Of a stretch of DNA of 64,000 bases, positions 7,091 through 16,091 are shown one piece after another. Each line of letters opens with the position of its first letter. The first letter of the stretch is position 1. The translations under genes and the position numbers were made by a program. A model generated the notes under the pieces. The model was not told where the DNA came from, made no database searches, and was given only the letters and a program-made list of their open reading frames with translations. Where the stretch lies: positions 86,302 to 150,301 of the forward strand of contig CAZTOW010000019.1 of NCBI GenBank assembly GCA_964615375.1. The letters are read 5' to 3'. Source of the DNA: CAZKWG01 sp964615375 (GTDB taxonomy: Bacteria > Myxococcota_A > UBA796 > CAZKWG01).

Positions 7091-8623
7091 TCACTGATCC
7101 TGTGACATGAATTGGATCCCTTCGGGCTCCAGTCCCGGGGCCACCCAAAGCAGCGAGCCGTCCGACACCCACCCGGGCAGGAGCCTGGCCATGTCCTCCG
7201 GCCCCGCGAGATCCTCCCGGGCCTGCCCCGGCGGCGGGAGCAGCGCGTGGTGCACGCGATAGCGGGCGGCGAGCTGAGCCATCTGCGCGGGCGTGGCGCC
7301 GCGGAGCAGGGCGACCGCGGGGTGGCCGCAGCGCTCGGCGACGGCGAGCGGGTTCCAGGCGAAGACGGGGGCGCCCGCGGGCAGGCCCTGGAGCGGTACG
7401 CAGAGATCAGGGGGGAGCGCTCCGGAGGGCGGCACGCGGGAGACCTGCGCCGACAGCAGGACCAGCGCGCCCAGCAGCAGGCCCGGGAGGAAAGCCGGCG
7501 GATAACCACGCGCCCGCGCCCCCCAGGCCCCGAGCCGCGCCGCCCCCAGAGCCCCCACCGCCGCCAGGACCGGCCCCAGCGCCGCCCCCGTGCGGTAGAG
7601 CGCCCCCTGGGCCGCCGCCCCCGGCGCCGCCAGCACGGTCAGCGGCGGCACCAGCAGCCAGATCAGCAGGAGGGGGCGTCGCAGCGGCCCCGCCTCCTTG
7701 AGCCCGGCCAGCACGGCGAGGACCGCCAGCAGCCCGCCCGTGCTCAACCAGAACAGGGCGAGACCGGGGAGCTGATCCATCAGGAGTTGTAGCCGCTCGA
7801 GGCCACCAAGACTCTTCGGCATGGTCCCCAGCAGCAGCTCGGAGATGTCGCGCGCCCGCGTCGTCGCCGCCTTGATCGCCAGGGCCTCCGGACCCGCCAC
7901 GCTCAGGTTGCGCAGGGCCCAGAGCGCGCTCCCCAGGGGGCCCGCCGCCGCCACCGCCCAGCGCCGCCAGCCCGTGAAGCCCGCCGCGAGCCCGAGGCCC
8001 AGCAGCGCGCCCTCTCCCCGACACAGCGCCAGCAGCAGCGCGCACAGCGCCGCCGGCGCCGCCCGCCCCTGCACCACCGCCAGCATCCCCAGCCCGCCCA
8101 GCGCGCCCACGATCCCGAAGCAGTCCGGCAGCACCATCTGTCGCGCCCAGGCCCCGCCCAGGGCCGCCGCCACCCCCGCCCCCAGCGCGACCCGCCCGCT
8201 CGCCCCCAGCCCCCGCGCCAGCGCCCAGGCCAGCGGCGCCCACAGCGAGGCCAGCAGCGCCGTCATCAGCAGCTCGCCTCGCTCCGGCCAGAGCCACAGC
8301 CCCGGCACCAGCGCCCGCGAGGGCAGCGGCATCCAGTACAGGTCGGCCACGGCCGGCAGCGCGGGGGGAGGGGAGGCCAGGCTCCACACCGCCCCGGTCA
8401 GCGCGCCCTCTCCCTCCGCCACGCTCCGCGCCACCGCCCGATAATAGTGGACATCCCACAGATCCGGCTCCGGCAGCCACAGCGCTCGCCCGAGCTGCAG
8501 CGCCAGCGCGCCGAGCCAGAGGAGGAGCGGAGATCTCGCCGGGTCGCGCTGCACACCTCCCCCTATTTCGGCGGGGATGCGCTCGCTCGGGGGAGCTCGG
8601 ACGAGATCCGGCGCGGCCGGCAT
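7091..8623 (-). CDS. Polytopic membrane protein, possible GT-C-type glycosyltransferase
   Basis: ATG at 8623 is chosen because the coding character begins there, giving 510 residues. There are about 10-12 hydrophobic segments rich in Leu, Ala and Gly between residues about 30 and 390, then a soluble C-terminal domain of about 100 residues. Soon after the first membrane segment an acidic loop reads PEPDLWDVHYYRAVARSVAE. Dolichyl-phosphate-mannose-type (GT39/PMT) and related GT-C enzymes carry their catalytic Asp in such a first loop, so a glycosyltransferase using a lipid-linked sugar is the best guess. No gene nearby helps. The 5' extension of this frame through the FG-GAP gene to 10207 is an antisense artefact. 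Confidence 0.7.
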   Translation of the reverse strand: MPAAPDLVRAPPSERIPAEIGGGVQRDPARSPLLLWLGALALQLGRALWLPEPDLWDVHYYRAVARSVAEGEGALTGAVWSLASPPPALPAVADLYWMPLPSRALVPGLWLWPERGELLMTALLASLWAPLAWALARGLGASGRVALGAGVAAALGGAWARQMVLPDCFGIVGALGGLGMLAVVQGRAAPAALCALLLALCRGEGALLGLGLAAGFTGWRRWAVAAAGPLGSALWALRNLSVAGPEALAIKAATTRARDISELLLGTMPKSLGGLERLQLLMDQLPGLALFWLSTGGLLAVLAVLAGLKEAGPLRRPLLLIWLLVPPLTVLAAPGAAAQGALYRTGAALGPVLAAVGALGAARLGAWGARARGYPPAFLPGLLLGALVLLSAQVSRVPPSGALPPDLCVPLQGLPAGAPVFAWNPLAVAERCGHPAVALLRGATPAQMAQLAARYRVHHALLPPPGQAREDLAGPEDMARLLPGWVSDGSLLWVAPGLEPEGIQFMSQDQ

Positions 8624-8700
8624 CTGTGCTCGCGCGGCGCCCGGCGGAGGTGTACTGTGCGTGGAGACCAATGCCAGACCTCCCTCACCGGTGTGAGACG

Positions 8701-10395
8701 ATGATCCCAGCCTCTGTACGTTTCTCCGCTCTCTTCGCGCTGCTCCTGGCCGTCGGCTGCCCGACGGGGTCTCCAAAGGACGACACGGGACCGTCCACAG
8801 ATGACACCACCGGCGACACCGCCGGCGACACCACCGGCGACACCACCGGCGACACCACCGGCGACACCACCGGTGAGACCGACCAGGACTCAGGTGAGGA
8901 CAGCGGCGGGGACAGCGCCGTTGACAGTGGCGGGGACACCGCCGTTGACAGCGGCGGCGACAGCGGCGAGGACACCCCCGTGGACGCCGACGGGGACGGG
9001 TATACCGCCGAAGAGGACTGCGACGACGAGGACCCGACCGTGACGATCTGCACCCTGGACCTCTCCCTGGCCGACGCGAAGCTGGTGGGTGAGGCGGCGG
9101 ACGACGCCGTGGGCTTCGCGGTCGCGGGCGCGGGCGACGTGGACGGCGACGGGCTCGACGACCTGCTGGTGGGGGCCTGGGGCGAGGACAGCGGGGGCAG
9201 CGTCGCGGGCGCGGCCTACCTGGTCCTGGGCGGGGTGTCGGGCACCCTGGACCTCTCGCTGGCCGAGGCCAGGCTGGTCGGCGAGGCAAACGGCGACTCC
9301 GCCGGCGCCGCGGTCTGGTCCGCGGGCGACGTGGACGGCGACGGGCTCGACGACCTGCTGATCGGAGCCCCTTATGCGGACGGCGCAGGGGACGACGCGG
9401 GCGCGGCCTACCTGGTCCTGGGCGGGGGCGTGGGCACCGTGGACCTCTCCCTCGCCGAGCTGAGGCTGGTGGGCGAGGCAGCAGGCGACACCGCGGGCAT
9501 CTCGGTCGCGGGCGCAGGGGACCTGGACGGCGACGGGCGCGACGACCTGCTGGTGGGAGCCTACCTCGAGAACGGCGGGGGAGACGACGCGGGCGCCACC
9601 TATGTGGTCCTGGGCGGGGGAACCGGCGACCTGGAGCTCTCCCGGGCCGACGCGAAGCTGATGGGCGAGGCGGTGGACGACTATTCGGGCGTCTCGGTCG
9701 CGGGCGCGGGCGACGTGGACGGCGACGGGCGCGACGACCTGCTGGTGGGAGCCCACTTCGAGGACAGCGGGGGGAGCGCCGCGGGCGCGGCCTACCTGGT
9801 CCTGGGCGGGGGAACGGGTACCCTGGACCTCTCCGGGGCCGACGCGAAGCTGGTCGGCGAGGCCACCGACGACTACGCGGGCGTCTCGGTCGCGATCGCG
9901 GGCGACGTGGACGCCGACGGGCTCGCCGACCTGCTGGTCGGGGCCCCCTCGGCGGACAGCGCGACCCGCGATGAGGGCGCGGCCTACGTCGTCCTGGGCG
10001 GGAGGACCGGCACCCTGGACCTCTCCGGGGCCGACACGAAGCTGCTGGGCGAGACGCGGGGCGACTACGCGGGCATCTCGGTCGCCGGCGCGGGCGACGC
10101 GGACGGCGACGGGCTCGCCGACCTGCTGGTAGGCGCCTACTTCGAGGACGGCGGGGGCTCCGACGCGGGCGCGGCCTACGTGGTCCTGGGCGGGCGGACG
10201 GGCACACTGGCGCTCTCCCGGGCCGACGCGAAGCTGGTGGGCGAGGCGCGGAGCGACTGCGCGGGCATCTCCGTCGCGGGCGCGGGCGACGCGGACGGCG
10301 ACGGGCGCGACGACCTGCTGGTCGGGGCCTCCTACCAGGACAGCGGGGGCACCGACGCGGGCGCGGCCTACCTCGTGGGTGGCCCGGGGTTTTGA
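8701..10395 (+). CDS. FG-GAP repeat lipoprotein with seven near-identical repeats
   Basis: ATG at 8701 starts a lipoprotein signal (MIPASVRFSALFALLLAVGC, lipobox L-A-V-G-C), giving 564 residues. An acidic low-complexity linker of T-T-G-D and D-S-G-G-D units (about 30-85) and one partial MopE-type Asp cluster (about 94-112) follow. Then come seven repeats of about 63 residues, each with L-S-x-A-D-A-K-L-V-G-E, G-D-x-D-G-D-G-x-x-D-L-L-V-G-A and A-A-Y-x-V-L-G-G. Seven FG-GAP repeats would close a seven-bladed beta-propeller of integrin-alpha type, with calcium held by D-x-D-G-D-G loops. It is probably displayed on the outer membrane. The repeats are so alike at DNA level that recent unequal exchange or gene conversion is likely. 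Confidence 0.9.
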   Translation: MIPASVRFSALFALLLAVGCPTGSPKDDTGPSTDDTTGDTAGDTTGDTTGDTTGDTTGETDQDSGEDSGGDSAVDSGGDTAVDSGGDSGEDTPVDADGDGYTAEEDCDDEDPTVTICTLDLSLADAKLVGEAADDAVGFAVAGAGDVDGDGLDDLLVGAWGEDSGGSVAGAAYLVLGGVSGTLDLSLAEARLVGEANGDSAGAAVWSAGDVDGDGLDDLLIGAPYADGAGDDAGAAYLVLGGGVGTVDLSLAELRLVGEAAGDTAGISVAGAGDLDGDGRDDLLVGAYLENGGGDDAGATYVVLGGGTGDLELSRADAKLMGEAVDDYSGVSVAGAGDVDGDGRDDLLVGAHFEDSGGSAAGAAYLVLGGGTGTLDLSGADAKLVGEATDDYAGVSVAIAGDVDADGLADLLVGAPSADSATRDEGAAYVVLGGRTGTLDLSGADTKLLGETRGDYAGISVAGAGDADGDGLADLLVGAYFEDGGGSDAGAAYVVLGGRTGTLALSRADAKLVGEARSDCAGISVAGAGDADGDGRDDLLVGASYQDSGGTDAGAAYLVGGPGF

Positions 10396-10408
10396 GCAGG
10401 ATCGGCGC

Positions 10409-11260
10409 CTACTCCGCGCAGACCTGGACCGTCGCCTCGCTCCCTGGGAGGGGGTAGGTCCAGCCGCCCAGGGTGACGGCGTTGCGCAGCGGGGGGCCGC
10501 CGGCGCTGGCGCCATTCTTCAGCCGGAGCACGCAGTCCGCGCAGCCCTTCTGGGGGGCGGTGGCGTGGACGGTGAGGTGGAGCAGGGTCCAGGGGTCCTG
10601 GCGGGCCTCCAGGACCTGATCTCCGCGCCAGTCCAGCACCAGGCCAGCGACCGCGCCGCCCTCGGGCGTGATCGCCTGGTAGTTGTAGCTGGTGGGGCCG
10701 CGCTGGCCGGGCGGATCAGCCTGCTCCAGCGCGGCGTCGGTGCCGTCGGTGCTCAGCGCGCTGACGACGCAGCCCTCGGCCTCGACGGAGAGGGTCCAGG
10801 CCTGGACATCGCGTTCAGGGCTCCACAGCAGGGCGCTGACCGCGATCTCGGCAGTGTGACCGGCGCTCTCGGAGACCTCCTCGGGGGCGTCCAGGGCCAG
10901 CCTCAGGCGCGCCGCGGCGGGGACCTCGGGGGCCCCGGCGTAGGCGCAGGCGTCGGCGGCGAGGGCGGGCCGGTCGTCGAGGCCGGGCAGGGCGGCGGAG
11001 AGCAGGGCGTAGACGTCGGCGGCGTTGAGCTCGCCCTCGGCCAGGAGGTCGGCGGCGGCGAAGCAGGGGGCGTCGGCGCCGCCGCGGAAGAGGGTGGAGG
11101 AGACCCAGACGGCGTCGGAGAGATCGAAGATCCCATCGCCGTTGGCGTCCCCGCTCACGATGGCGCCGGCGGGCGCGGGCTCGACCAGGGGCACGTCCTC
11201 GCCGCCGCAGCCGATCGCGAGCGCCAGCAGCCCTGATCCTGATATCCTGAGCCCTGTCAT
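10409..11260 (-). CDS. Dockerin-like / cohesin-like lipoprotein
   Basis: ATG at 11260 gives a lipoprotein signal (S-G-S-G-L-L-A-L-A-I-G-C), 283 residues; an earlier in-frame ATG at 11311 would put a basic extension before it. Residues about 35-95 look like a type I dockerin pair: GDANGDGIFDLSDAVWV is a calcium-binding F-hand, followed by a second degenerate copy (A-E-G-E-L-N-A-A-D-V-Y-A-L-L). The C-terminal 170 residues are beta-rich with paired cysteines and resemble cohesin-type domains. It is a paralogue of the 270-residue protein at 16092-16904. It is divergent from a 614-residue lipoprotein with only 22 bases between starts, the same pairing as in the second cassette. Confidence 0.75.
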   Translation of the reverse strand: MTGLRISGSGLLALAIGCGGEDVPLVEPAPAGAIVSGDANGDGIFDLSDAVWVSSTLFRGGADAPCFAAADLLAEGELNAADVYALLSAALPGLDDRPALAADACAYAGAPEVPAAARLRLALDAPEEVSESAGHTAEIAVSALLWSPERDVQAWTLSVEAEGCVVSALSTDGTDAALEQADPPGQRGPTSYNYQAITPEGGAVAGLVLDWRGDQVLEARQDPWTLLHLTVHATAPQKGCADCVLRLKNGASAGGPPLRNAVTLGGWTYPLPGSEATVQVCAE

Positions 11261-11282
11261 CCCGATCTCCCGGAGCCCCCGT

Positions 11283-13127
11283 ATGCTGCCGCGCCGCGCG
11301 CGTCCCGTCAATCCCTGCCTCGCCCTCGCGCTCCTGCTGGGCTGCGCGCCCCAGGACCCGGCGGCCAGCGCGCGTCGGCCCGTCTCCCGTCAGCTCGGCC
11401 CCGGCCGCGCCGCCCTCGACGACGGCCGGAGCGTGCAGCACGGCCTGGACGAGGCCCTCCGGCGCGGGCACCTGCCCAGCCCCCGCTACCCCCTGCACCT
11501 GAGCGAGCTCGGCGACGCCCCGCCCCCGCCCCCGGATCAGAGCGTGATGAGCGGCCTCGGCCCCGATCTGAGCGGGCTCGAGGTGGACATGGACCGGGGG
11601 AGCGCGCTGGCCGAGTACGTGGATGAGAACGTCTCCAGCGGCCGGTGGCGCACCTACGGGGTGGCCGCGCTGACCTACGAGGAGATCTGGGGGGAGAACG
11701 GCGACGACGGGCTCTGCGAGGAGGGCGCGCTGCTGGACACCTTCGAGGACGAGGACGGCGCCGCCTGGGAGGCCAGCTACGCGATGGGCCAGTACGGCCA
11801 CCTCCTGGACGACCCGGAGGCGCTCTACGAGGAGCTGGGCGGCGACTGCACGGACGCGCTGCTGGCCGCCGCCGGGGACGTGGACGCCGCGCTGGAGGAC
11901 GGCTGCGACGAGTACCAGGAGCAGAGCTTCTTCCCCGAGGGCTCGGACTGCCGGAGCTGCCTGGGCGAGACCTTCGGTGACTTCACGGCCTGCGTGGACA
12001 GCGGGGACTGCGAGGAGGAGGCCATCACCTCCGCCTGGACCATCGAGGACGGCGAGAAGGTCTGGTGGCGCGCCGCCCTCGCCTACGCCTGGGCCTGCGC
12101 CCCCGACCTCCCCATCCCGCTCTACATGATGGCTGAGATCGAGGACGACGGGACCCTGCCCGAGCCCTTCGATCACGCCGGCTGGGCCTGGTTCTGCGTG
12201 CCCTACTGGGACGAGTCCGCGGGCGAGCCCAGCTACCAGTGCTCGGCGGGCACGGGGGGCTGGGCGCTGGGCCACACGCTGGGCGAGGGGGCGGTGGGCC
12301 GCGTCAACTACATCCGGCCCGAGGGCGCGGACGACGAGCCCCACTTCGACCGCGTCTGGTATGCGCACTCGATGAAGATCAAGGGCGGACCCACCGTCCA
12401 GAGCTTCTGGGCCACGGCGCCCGGCTCCGCCCAGATCTCCATGCCCCTGGACGCGATCCGCTCGGGCGAGCCCGATCTGGCCGTCGGGGAGAGCGCCTAC
12501 CGCCCCGGCGCGGTGGGTCGCTGGGGCCTGAACCCGCTCGAGCTCCGCCCGGACGGTGACGACAGCGCCGAGCTCGACGACACCTTCGCCCGCGACTGGC
12601 TGGCGACGCTCACGCTCAAGACCGCCACCACCATCGACGGCATCTACATCCAGACCTACAACCACAACCGCTGCGCGGACGGCGCCTGGGAGGGCCCGCT
12701 GGAGGACGGGAGCTGGGTCTGCACCACGCTGAAGCCTCCAGAGATCGGCTGGGCCGACGACGTGCCCGTGGGGAGCTGGGCGGACCTGGACACGCCCGGG
12801 GACTGGTCCACCCAGGACTTCAGCCAGCACCTGTTCTTCCCGATGGCCACGCTGGGCTCGACGGGCCTGCCCGACAGCCGGGTGGAGGGCGGGGCGGTGG
12901 TGATGGTCGCCGGGACCGAGAACCTGGCGGATGAAGACTGGGACAGCTGCACCTGGCCCGATCTGTTCACGCCCGACCACGCTGTGTATGAGGCCCTGCC
13001 CGGCGACTGGGGCGGCGCGGGCTATCTGCTGGGCGACACGTATCGATTCGACAAACACAAGGACCTGGACCTGCGCGTGGTGCTGAACACCAACCAGAGG
13101 CGCGGCTACCGGCCCGAAGAAGACTGA
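11283..13127 (+). CDS. Cys-rich 614-aa lipoprotein, family A of the mirrored cassettes
   Basis: ATG at 11283 opens a lipoprotein signal (V-N-P-C-L-A-L-A-L-L-L-G-C). The mature protein is acidic and Trp/Tyr-rich with many cysteines, including F-x-E-G-S-D-C-R-S-C-L and T-C-x-W-P-D-L-F. It aligns along nearly its whole length with the 606-residue protein at 14243-16063. Shared blocks are D-D-G-T-L-P, F-D-H, H-N-R-C-A-x-G-A-W-E-G-P, M-A-T-x-x-S-T-G-L-P-D, and D-L-R-x-V-L-x-T-N-x-R. No catalytic motif is recognisable. An outer-membrane or surface location with disulfides is likely. I do not recognise a named family. Confidence 0.8.
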   Translation: MLPRRARPVNPCLALALLLGCAPQDPAASARRPVSRQLGPGRAALDDGRSVQHGLDEALRRGHLPSPRYPLHLSELGDAPPPPPDQSVMSGLGPDLSGLEVDMDRGSALAEYVDENVSSGRWRTYGVAALTYEEIWGENGDDGLCEEGALLDTFEDEDGAAWEASYAMGQYGHLLDDPEALYEELGGDCTDALLAAAGDVDAALEDGCDEYQEQSFFPEGSDCRSCLGETFGDFTACVDSGDCEEEAITSAWTIEDGEKVWWRAALAYAWACAPDLPIPLYMMAEIEDDGTLPEPFDHAGWAWFCVPYWDESAGEPSYQCSAGTGGWALGHTLGEGAVGRVNYIRPEGADDEPHFDRVWYAHSMKIKGGPTVQSFWATAPGSAQISMPLDAIRSGEPDLAVGESAYRPGAVGRWGLNPLELRPDGDDSAELDDTFARDWLATLTLKTATTIDGIYIQTYNHNRCADGAWEGPLEDGSWVCTTLKPPEIGWADDVPVGSWADLDTPGDWSTQDFSQHLFFPMATLGSTGLPDSRVEGGAVVMVAGTENLADEDWDSCTWPDLFTPDHAVYEALPGDWGGAGYLLGDTYRFDKHKDLDLRVVLNTNQRRGYRPEED

Positions 13128-13142
13128 AGGGGCGGCGGGCGC

Positions 13143-13661
13143 ATGCGCGACGGCCCGGCTCGCCGCCTGATCAAGGCGCTGGTTCGCGGGATCTGGACCC
13201 TGGAGCTGGGCCTGCGCCGACGCCTCGACCGGGCGAGGGGGCGGGCGCGCTGGCGGCTGGGGGGCGCCTGCGGGGGCTGCGCCGCCTGCTGCGAGGCCCC
13301 CGCCATCCGCGTCGGGGTGATGGTCTGGTACCTCCCAACGTTGAGGCGCCTGTTCCTGGCCTGGCAGCGGCACATCAACGGATTCCAGCTCCAGTCTTCC
13401 GACCGCGGCGCGCGGGCCTTCGTCTTCCGCTGCGGACACTTCGACCCGCGGACCCGGCGCTGCGACAGCTACGAGAGCCGGCCCTTCCTCTGCCGCGACT
13501 ACCCGCGCGCCCTGCTCGAGCAGCCCTGGCCCGAGCTCTTCGAGGGCTGCGGATTCCGGGCCGTCCCGCGCGATCGGGAGCGTCAGCTCGCCCTGCTGGA
13601 GGGCGCGGCGCTGCCCCCGGAGCGGCTCGCCGAGCTCCGACGGCGCCTCCGCCTGGACTGA
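13143..13661 (+). CDS. YkgJ-type cysteine-cluster protein
   Basis: 172 residues with the Cys signature of the YkgJ family, thought to bind zinc or iron. Residues about 41-52 read GGACGGCAACCE (C-x2-C-x2-C-C), followed by F-R-C-G-H-F, R-R-C-D-S-Y-E-S-R-P-F-L-C-R-D-Y-P and a late G-C-G-F. The N-terminal 35 residues are basic. It starts 16 bases after the 614-residue lipoprotein gene on the same strand and may be co-transcribed with it. Its substrate is unknown. Confidence 0.85.
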   Translation: MRDGPARRLIKALVRGIWTLELGLRRRLDRARGRARWRLGGACGGCAACCEAPAIRVGVMVWYLPTLRRLFLAWQRHINGFQLQSSDRGARAFVFRCGHFDPRTRRCDSYESRPFLCRDYPRALLEQPWPELFEGCGFRAVPRDRERQLALLEGAALPPERLAELRRRLRLD

Positions 13662-13679
13662 GCACGAAGGGTCGGGGCC

Positions 13680-14243
13680 CTACTGCACGGTGGCGGTGCC
13701 GTTCCAGTACAGCGTGTAGTACATCGACTCCCCGTCCTCCAGGACCTCGTACTCGTAGCTGCCATCCCCGAAGGTCAGCGCGGGGTACTCCCAGCGCGCG
13801 ATCCACAGCGGGTACCAGTAGGCGTAGTACTCATACGACTCGACATAATACCAGAGCACCGGGACGCCGAAGTCATACCAGTCCAGGCTCAGGCCCAGGG
13901 TCCAGGTCCAGCCGGTGTCCGGGGCGCCCTCGAAGCAGTCGATCTCCTGACTCCCGCGGCTCTCGTCCCAGCTGAAGTCGACGTCGAAGGTCCACAGGCA
14001 GTCGGGGCAGAGCTCCGCGGGCGTGCCGGAGAGATCCCAGTACAGATCGCAGTCCCGCGCGTCGGGGTCGGCGTCCCAGGCGCTCTGGAAGCGCGCCTCG
14101 CCCGTGAAGCTCTGGTAGGCGTGGCCCTCCGGCCCGGGATCGGGCGCCTCCTCCTGCTCCTCGGGGGGAGGCCAGCCCGAGTCCTTGGGCGCGTCGTCCT
14201 TGCAGGCCAGCAGCAGCCCGGCCAGCGGCGCCAGGATCAGCAT
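13680..14243 (-). CDS. Tyr/Trp-rich small lipoprotein (187 aa)
   Basis: ATG at 14243 gives the lipoprotein signal MLILAPLAGLLLACKDDA. The mature part has three or four cysteines (D-C-D-L-Y, L-C-P-D-C-L-W-T-F-D-V) and a strikingly aromatic C-terminal half (S-Y-E-Y-Y-A-Y-W-Y-P-L-W). It is a paralogue of the 171-residue protein at 16901-17416. Shared pattern: C-x-L or C-x-I strand, C-x2-C-x-F, D-F-S-W, W-x-L-G, then the Tyr run and a G-T-x-T-V ending. Its start codon shares bases with the stop of the upstream 606-residue gene (TGATG), so translation is coupled. Function unknown. Confidence 0.75.
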   Translation of the reverse strand: MLILAPLAGLLLACKDDAPKDSGWPPPEEQEEAPDPGPEGHAYQSFTGEARFQSAWDADPDARDCDLYWDLSGTPAELCPDCLWTFDVDFSWDESRGSQEIDCFEGAPDTGWTWTLGLSLDWYDFGVPVLWYYVESYEYYAYWYPLWIARWEYPALTFGDGSYEYEVLEDGESMYYTLYWNGTATVQ

Positions 14244-16063
14244 CACCAGCCCTCCGGCGGGCAGAACTCGCGCTGACGGTTGGTGACCAGCACCGCGCGC
14301 AGGTCCATGTCCGGGTCCTTGCCGAAGCGCCAGGTGTGGCCCCAGAGGCTGGCCCGCTCGCCGAAGATCCCAGGGGTGTCCTCCATCGGCGCGAGGTCGG
14401 GCACGAACTGGTCGGGCCAGGTGCAGCCCTCCCACAGCGGGTTGCTCAGCGCCGCCGAGCCCGCGACCTGGGGCACGGCCCCGGTGGGGACGTTCATATC
14501 GGGGAGCCCGGTGCTGGCGATGGTGGCCATGGGCTGGGCGTATGCCTGCGTCCAGGTGGAGTCCGACCAGGTGTTGTTCACGTCGTCCAGCAGCCACTCG
14601 CCCTCGGGCGCGTCCAACTGTGTACAACGGTAGCTGCCGTCCTGGAAGGGCCCCTCCCAGGCCCCCTCCGCGCAGCGGTTGTGGTCGAAGATGTGGATGG
14701 GGATGCCGTTGATCGCGGTGGAGAACTTGAGCACGTAGGTCGCCAGCCAGTCGCGGGCGTAGGTGTGGTCCAGGTTGTCGGGATCCGTCCCGTCGGGGCG
14801 GAGCGCGTGGGGGTTCATGCCCCAGCCGCCCAGCCCGAAGCCGAAGTTCTCGTCGCCGATGTCCACCACCCCGTTGTCGTTGCTGTCGGGGATGATCTGC
14901 GGCATGGAGATCACGCCCGCCCCCGAGGGCGTGAAGCCCCAGAAGTAGTCCACGCGCTCGCCGTCCTCCAGCTCGAGGCCGTGGGCGTACATCATGCGCC
15001 CCTCGTGCAGCACCTCCTCGGAGCCCTCGTACTGCACGCCGATCATGCGCGCCGAGACGCCCTCCAGCAGCGCGTCGCCGAGGGAGGGGCCGCCGTAGCC
15101 GCTCTGGCAGGTGTAGTCGATGCTGCGACCAGCTTTGTAGGGGTAGCAGACGTAGCCCCAGCGCTCGTGATCGAAGCTGTCGGGCAGGGTGCCGTCGTCG
15201 GCCACCTGCGCCAGCAGGATGACCTCGATGGTCCAGTCCGGCGCGCAGGCGAACATGGTGGCGTCCACCCCGTCGAACCACTCGATCTCGCCGTCGTCGC
15301 CCGTGACGTAGTACTCGCGCGGGCTCTCCGTCGCGCACTCGCCGCTGTCCTCGCAGGCGTCCAGGTCGCCCTCCCGCTCGCTCAGGCAGTCCCGGCAGGC
15401 CGATCCCTCCTCGAAGAAGGCGGCCTCGTCGTAGACGTCGCAGCCCTCGCCCACCGCCCGCGACGGGAGGCTCCCGCTCTCCAGCAGCGCGGCGCGGCAC
15501 TCCTCGGTGAGCGGGTACATCTGCGCCTGCGGCTCGCCGAAGAACCAGAAGTAGGTGGCGGCGTCGAAGGTGGCGGTCCAGGCTCCCCGCTCGTCCTCCC
15601 CGTCCAGGTTGACCACCCCGTTCCGGCACAAGCCAGAGTGGAACCCGTCGCCGAAGAGCTCGTCGAGCGTCAGCACGTTGATCCCGTCCTCCTCCACGTC
15701 GTCGGGGTCCTCCTCCTCGAGGCGCGCCATCAGGTCCTCGCCCTGGCTCATGTCGAAGCGCCCCCCGCTCATCGGCGCGCCGATCTGGTCCAGCAGCGGG
15801 TTCCAGGGTGAGGTGGGCAGCTCCGGGCGGGCCAGCACGGGCTCTCGCTCAGAGAGGCGGCGGGAGCGGGGCCGGTCGTCCAGCAGGCCCTCCAGGATCC
15901 CGTTCTCCGGCCCGAGCGTGCGCATGGTCTCCGGCGGCGCCGAGAGGGAGGGCAGGTCCGAGCGCTGGAGCGCCGTGGCCTCGCGGGCGTCGTCGCGGCC
16001 CTGCTCCGAGGCGCAGGCGCTGAGCGCGAGGAGGTTGACGATGAGCCGGCGGGGTGCGAGCAT
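14243..16063 (-). CDS. Cys-rich 606-aa lipoprotein, family A paralogue
   Basis: ATG at 16063 gives a lipoprotein-like signal (L-I-V-N-L-L-A-L-S-A-C); the longer open frame upstream of it is antisense to the dockerin-like gene. It is a full-length paralogue of the 614-residue protein at 11283-13127 and shares the same Cys pattern and motif order, including H-N-R-C-A-E-G-A-W-E-G-P and S-T-G-L-P-D. It also holds an Asp/Asn calcium-loop-like segment (SNDNGVVDIGDE, about 395-406) that the other copy lacks. It starts 28 bases from the divergent dockerin-like gene and is coupled to the small Tyr-rich lipoprotein downstream. No enzyme motif recognised. Confidence 0.8.
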   Translation of the reverse strand: MLAPRRLIVNLLALSACASEQGRDDAREATALQRSDLPSLSAPPETMRTLGPENGILEGLLDDRPRSRRLSEREPVLARPELPTSPWNPLLDQIGAPMSGGRFDMSQGEDLMARLEEEDPDDVEEDGINVLTLDELFGDGFHSGLCRNGVVNLDGEDERGAWTATFDAATYFWFFGEPQAQMYPLTEECRAALLESGSLPSRAVGEGCDVYDEAAFFEEGSACRDCLSEREGDLDACEDSGECATESPREYYVTGDDGEIEWFDGVDATMFACAPDWTIEVILLAQVADDGTLPDSFDHERWGYVCYPYKAGRSIDYTCQSGYGGPSLGDALLEGVSARMIGVQYEGSEEVLHEGRMMYAHGLELEDGERVDYFWGFTPSGAGVISMPQIIPDSNDNGVVDIGDENFGFGLGGWGMNPHALRPDGTDPDNLDHTYARDWLATYVLKFSTAINGIPIHIFDHNRCAEGAWEGPFQDGSYRCTQLDAPEGEWLLDDVNNTWSDSTWTQAYAQPMATIASTGLPDMNVPTGAVPQVAGSAALSNPLWEGCTWPDQFVPDLAPMEDTPGIFGERASLWGHTWRFGKDPDMDLRAVLVTNRQREFCPPEGW

Positions 16064-16091
16064 GGTCCCTCGGATCTGAACAGGAGCGCGG

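Noticed and set aside
8624..10207. N-terminal extension of the membrane-protein frame to 10207
   Set aside because: It is Arg/Pro repeats antisense to the FG-GAP gene; the membrane protein's coding character begins at ATG 8623.
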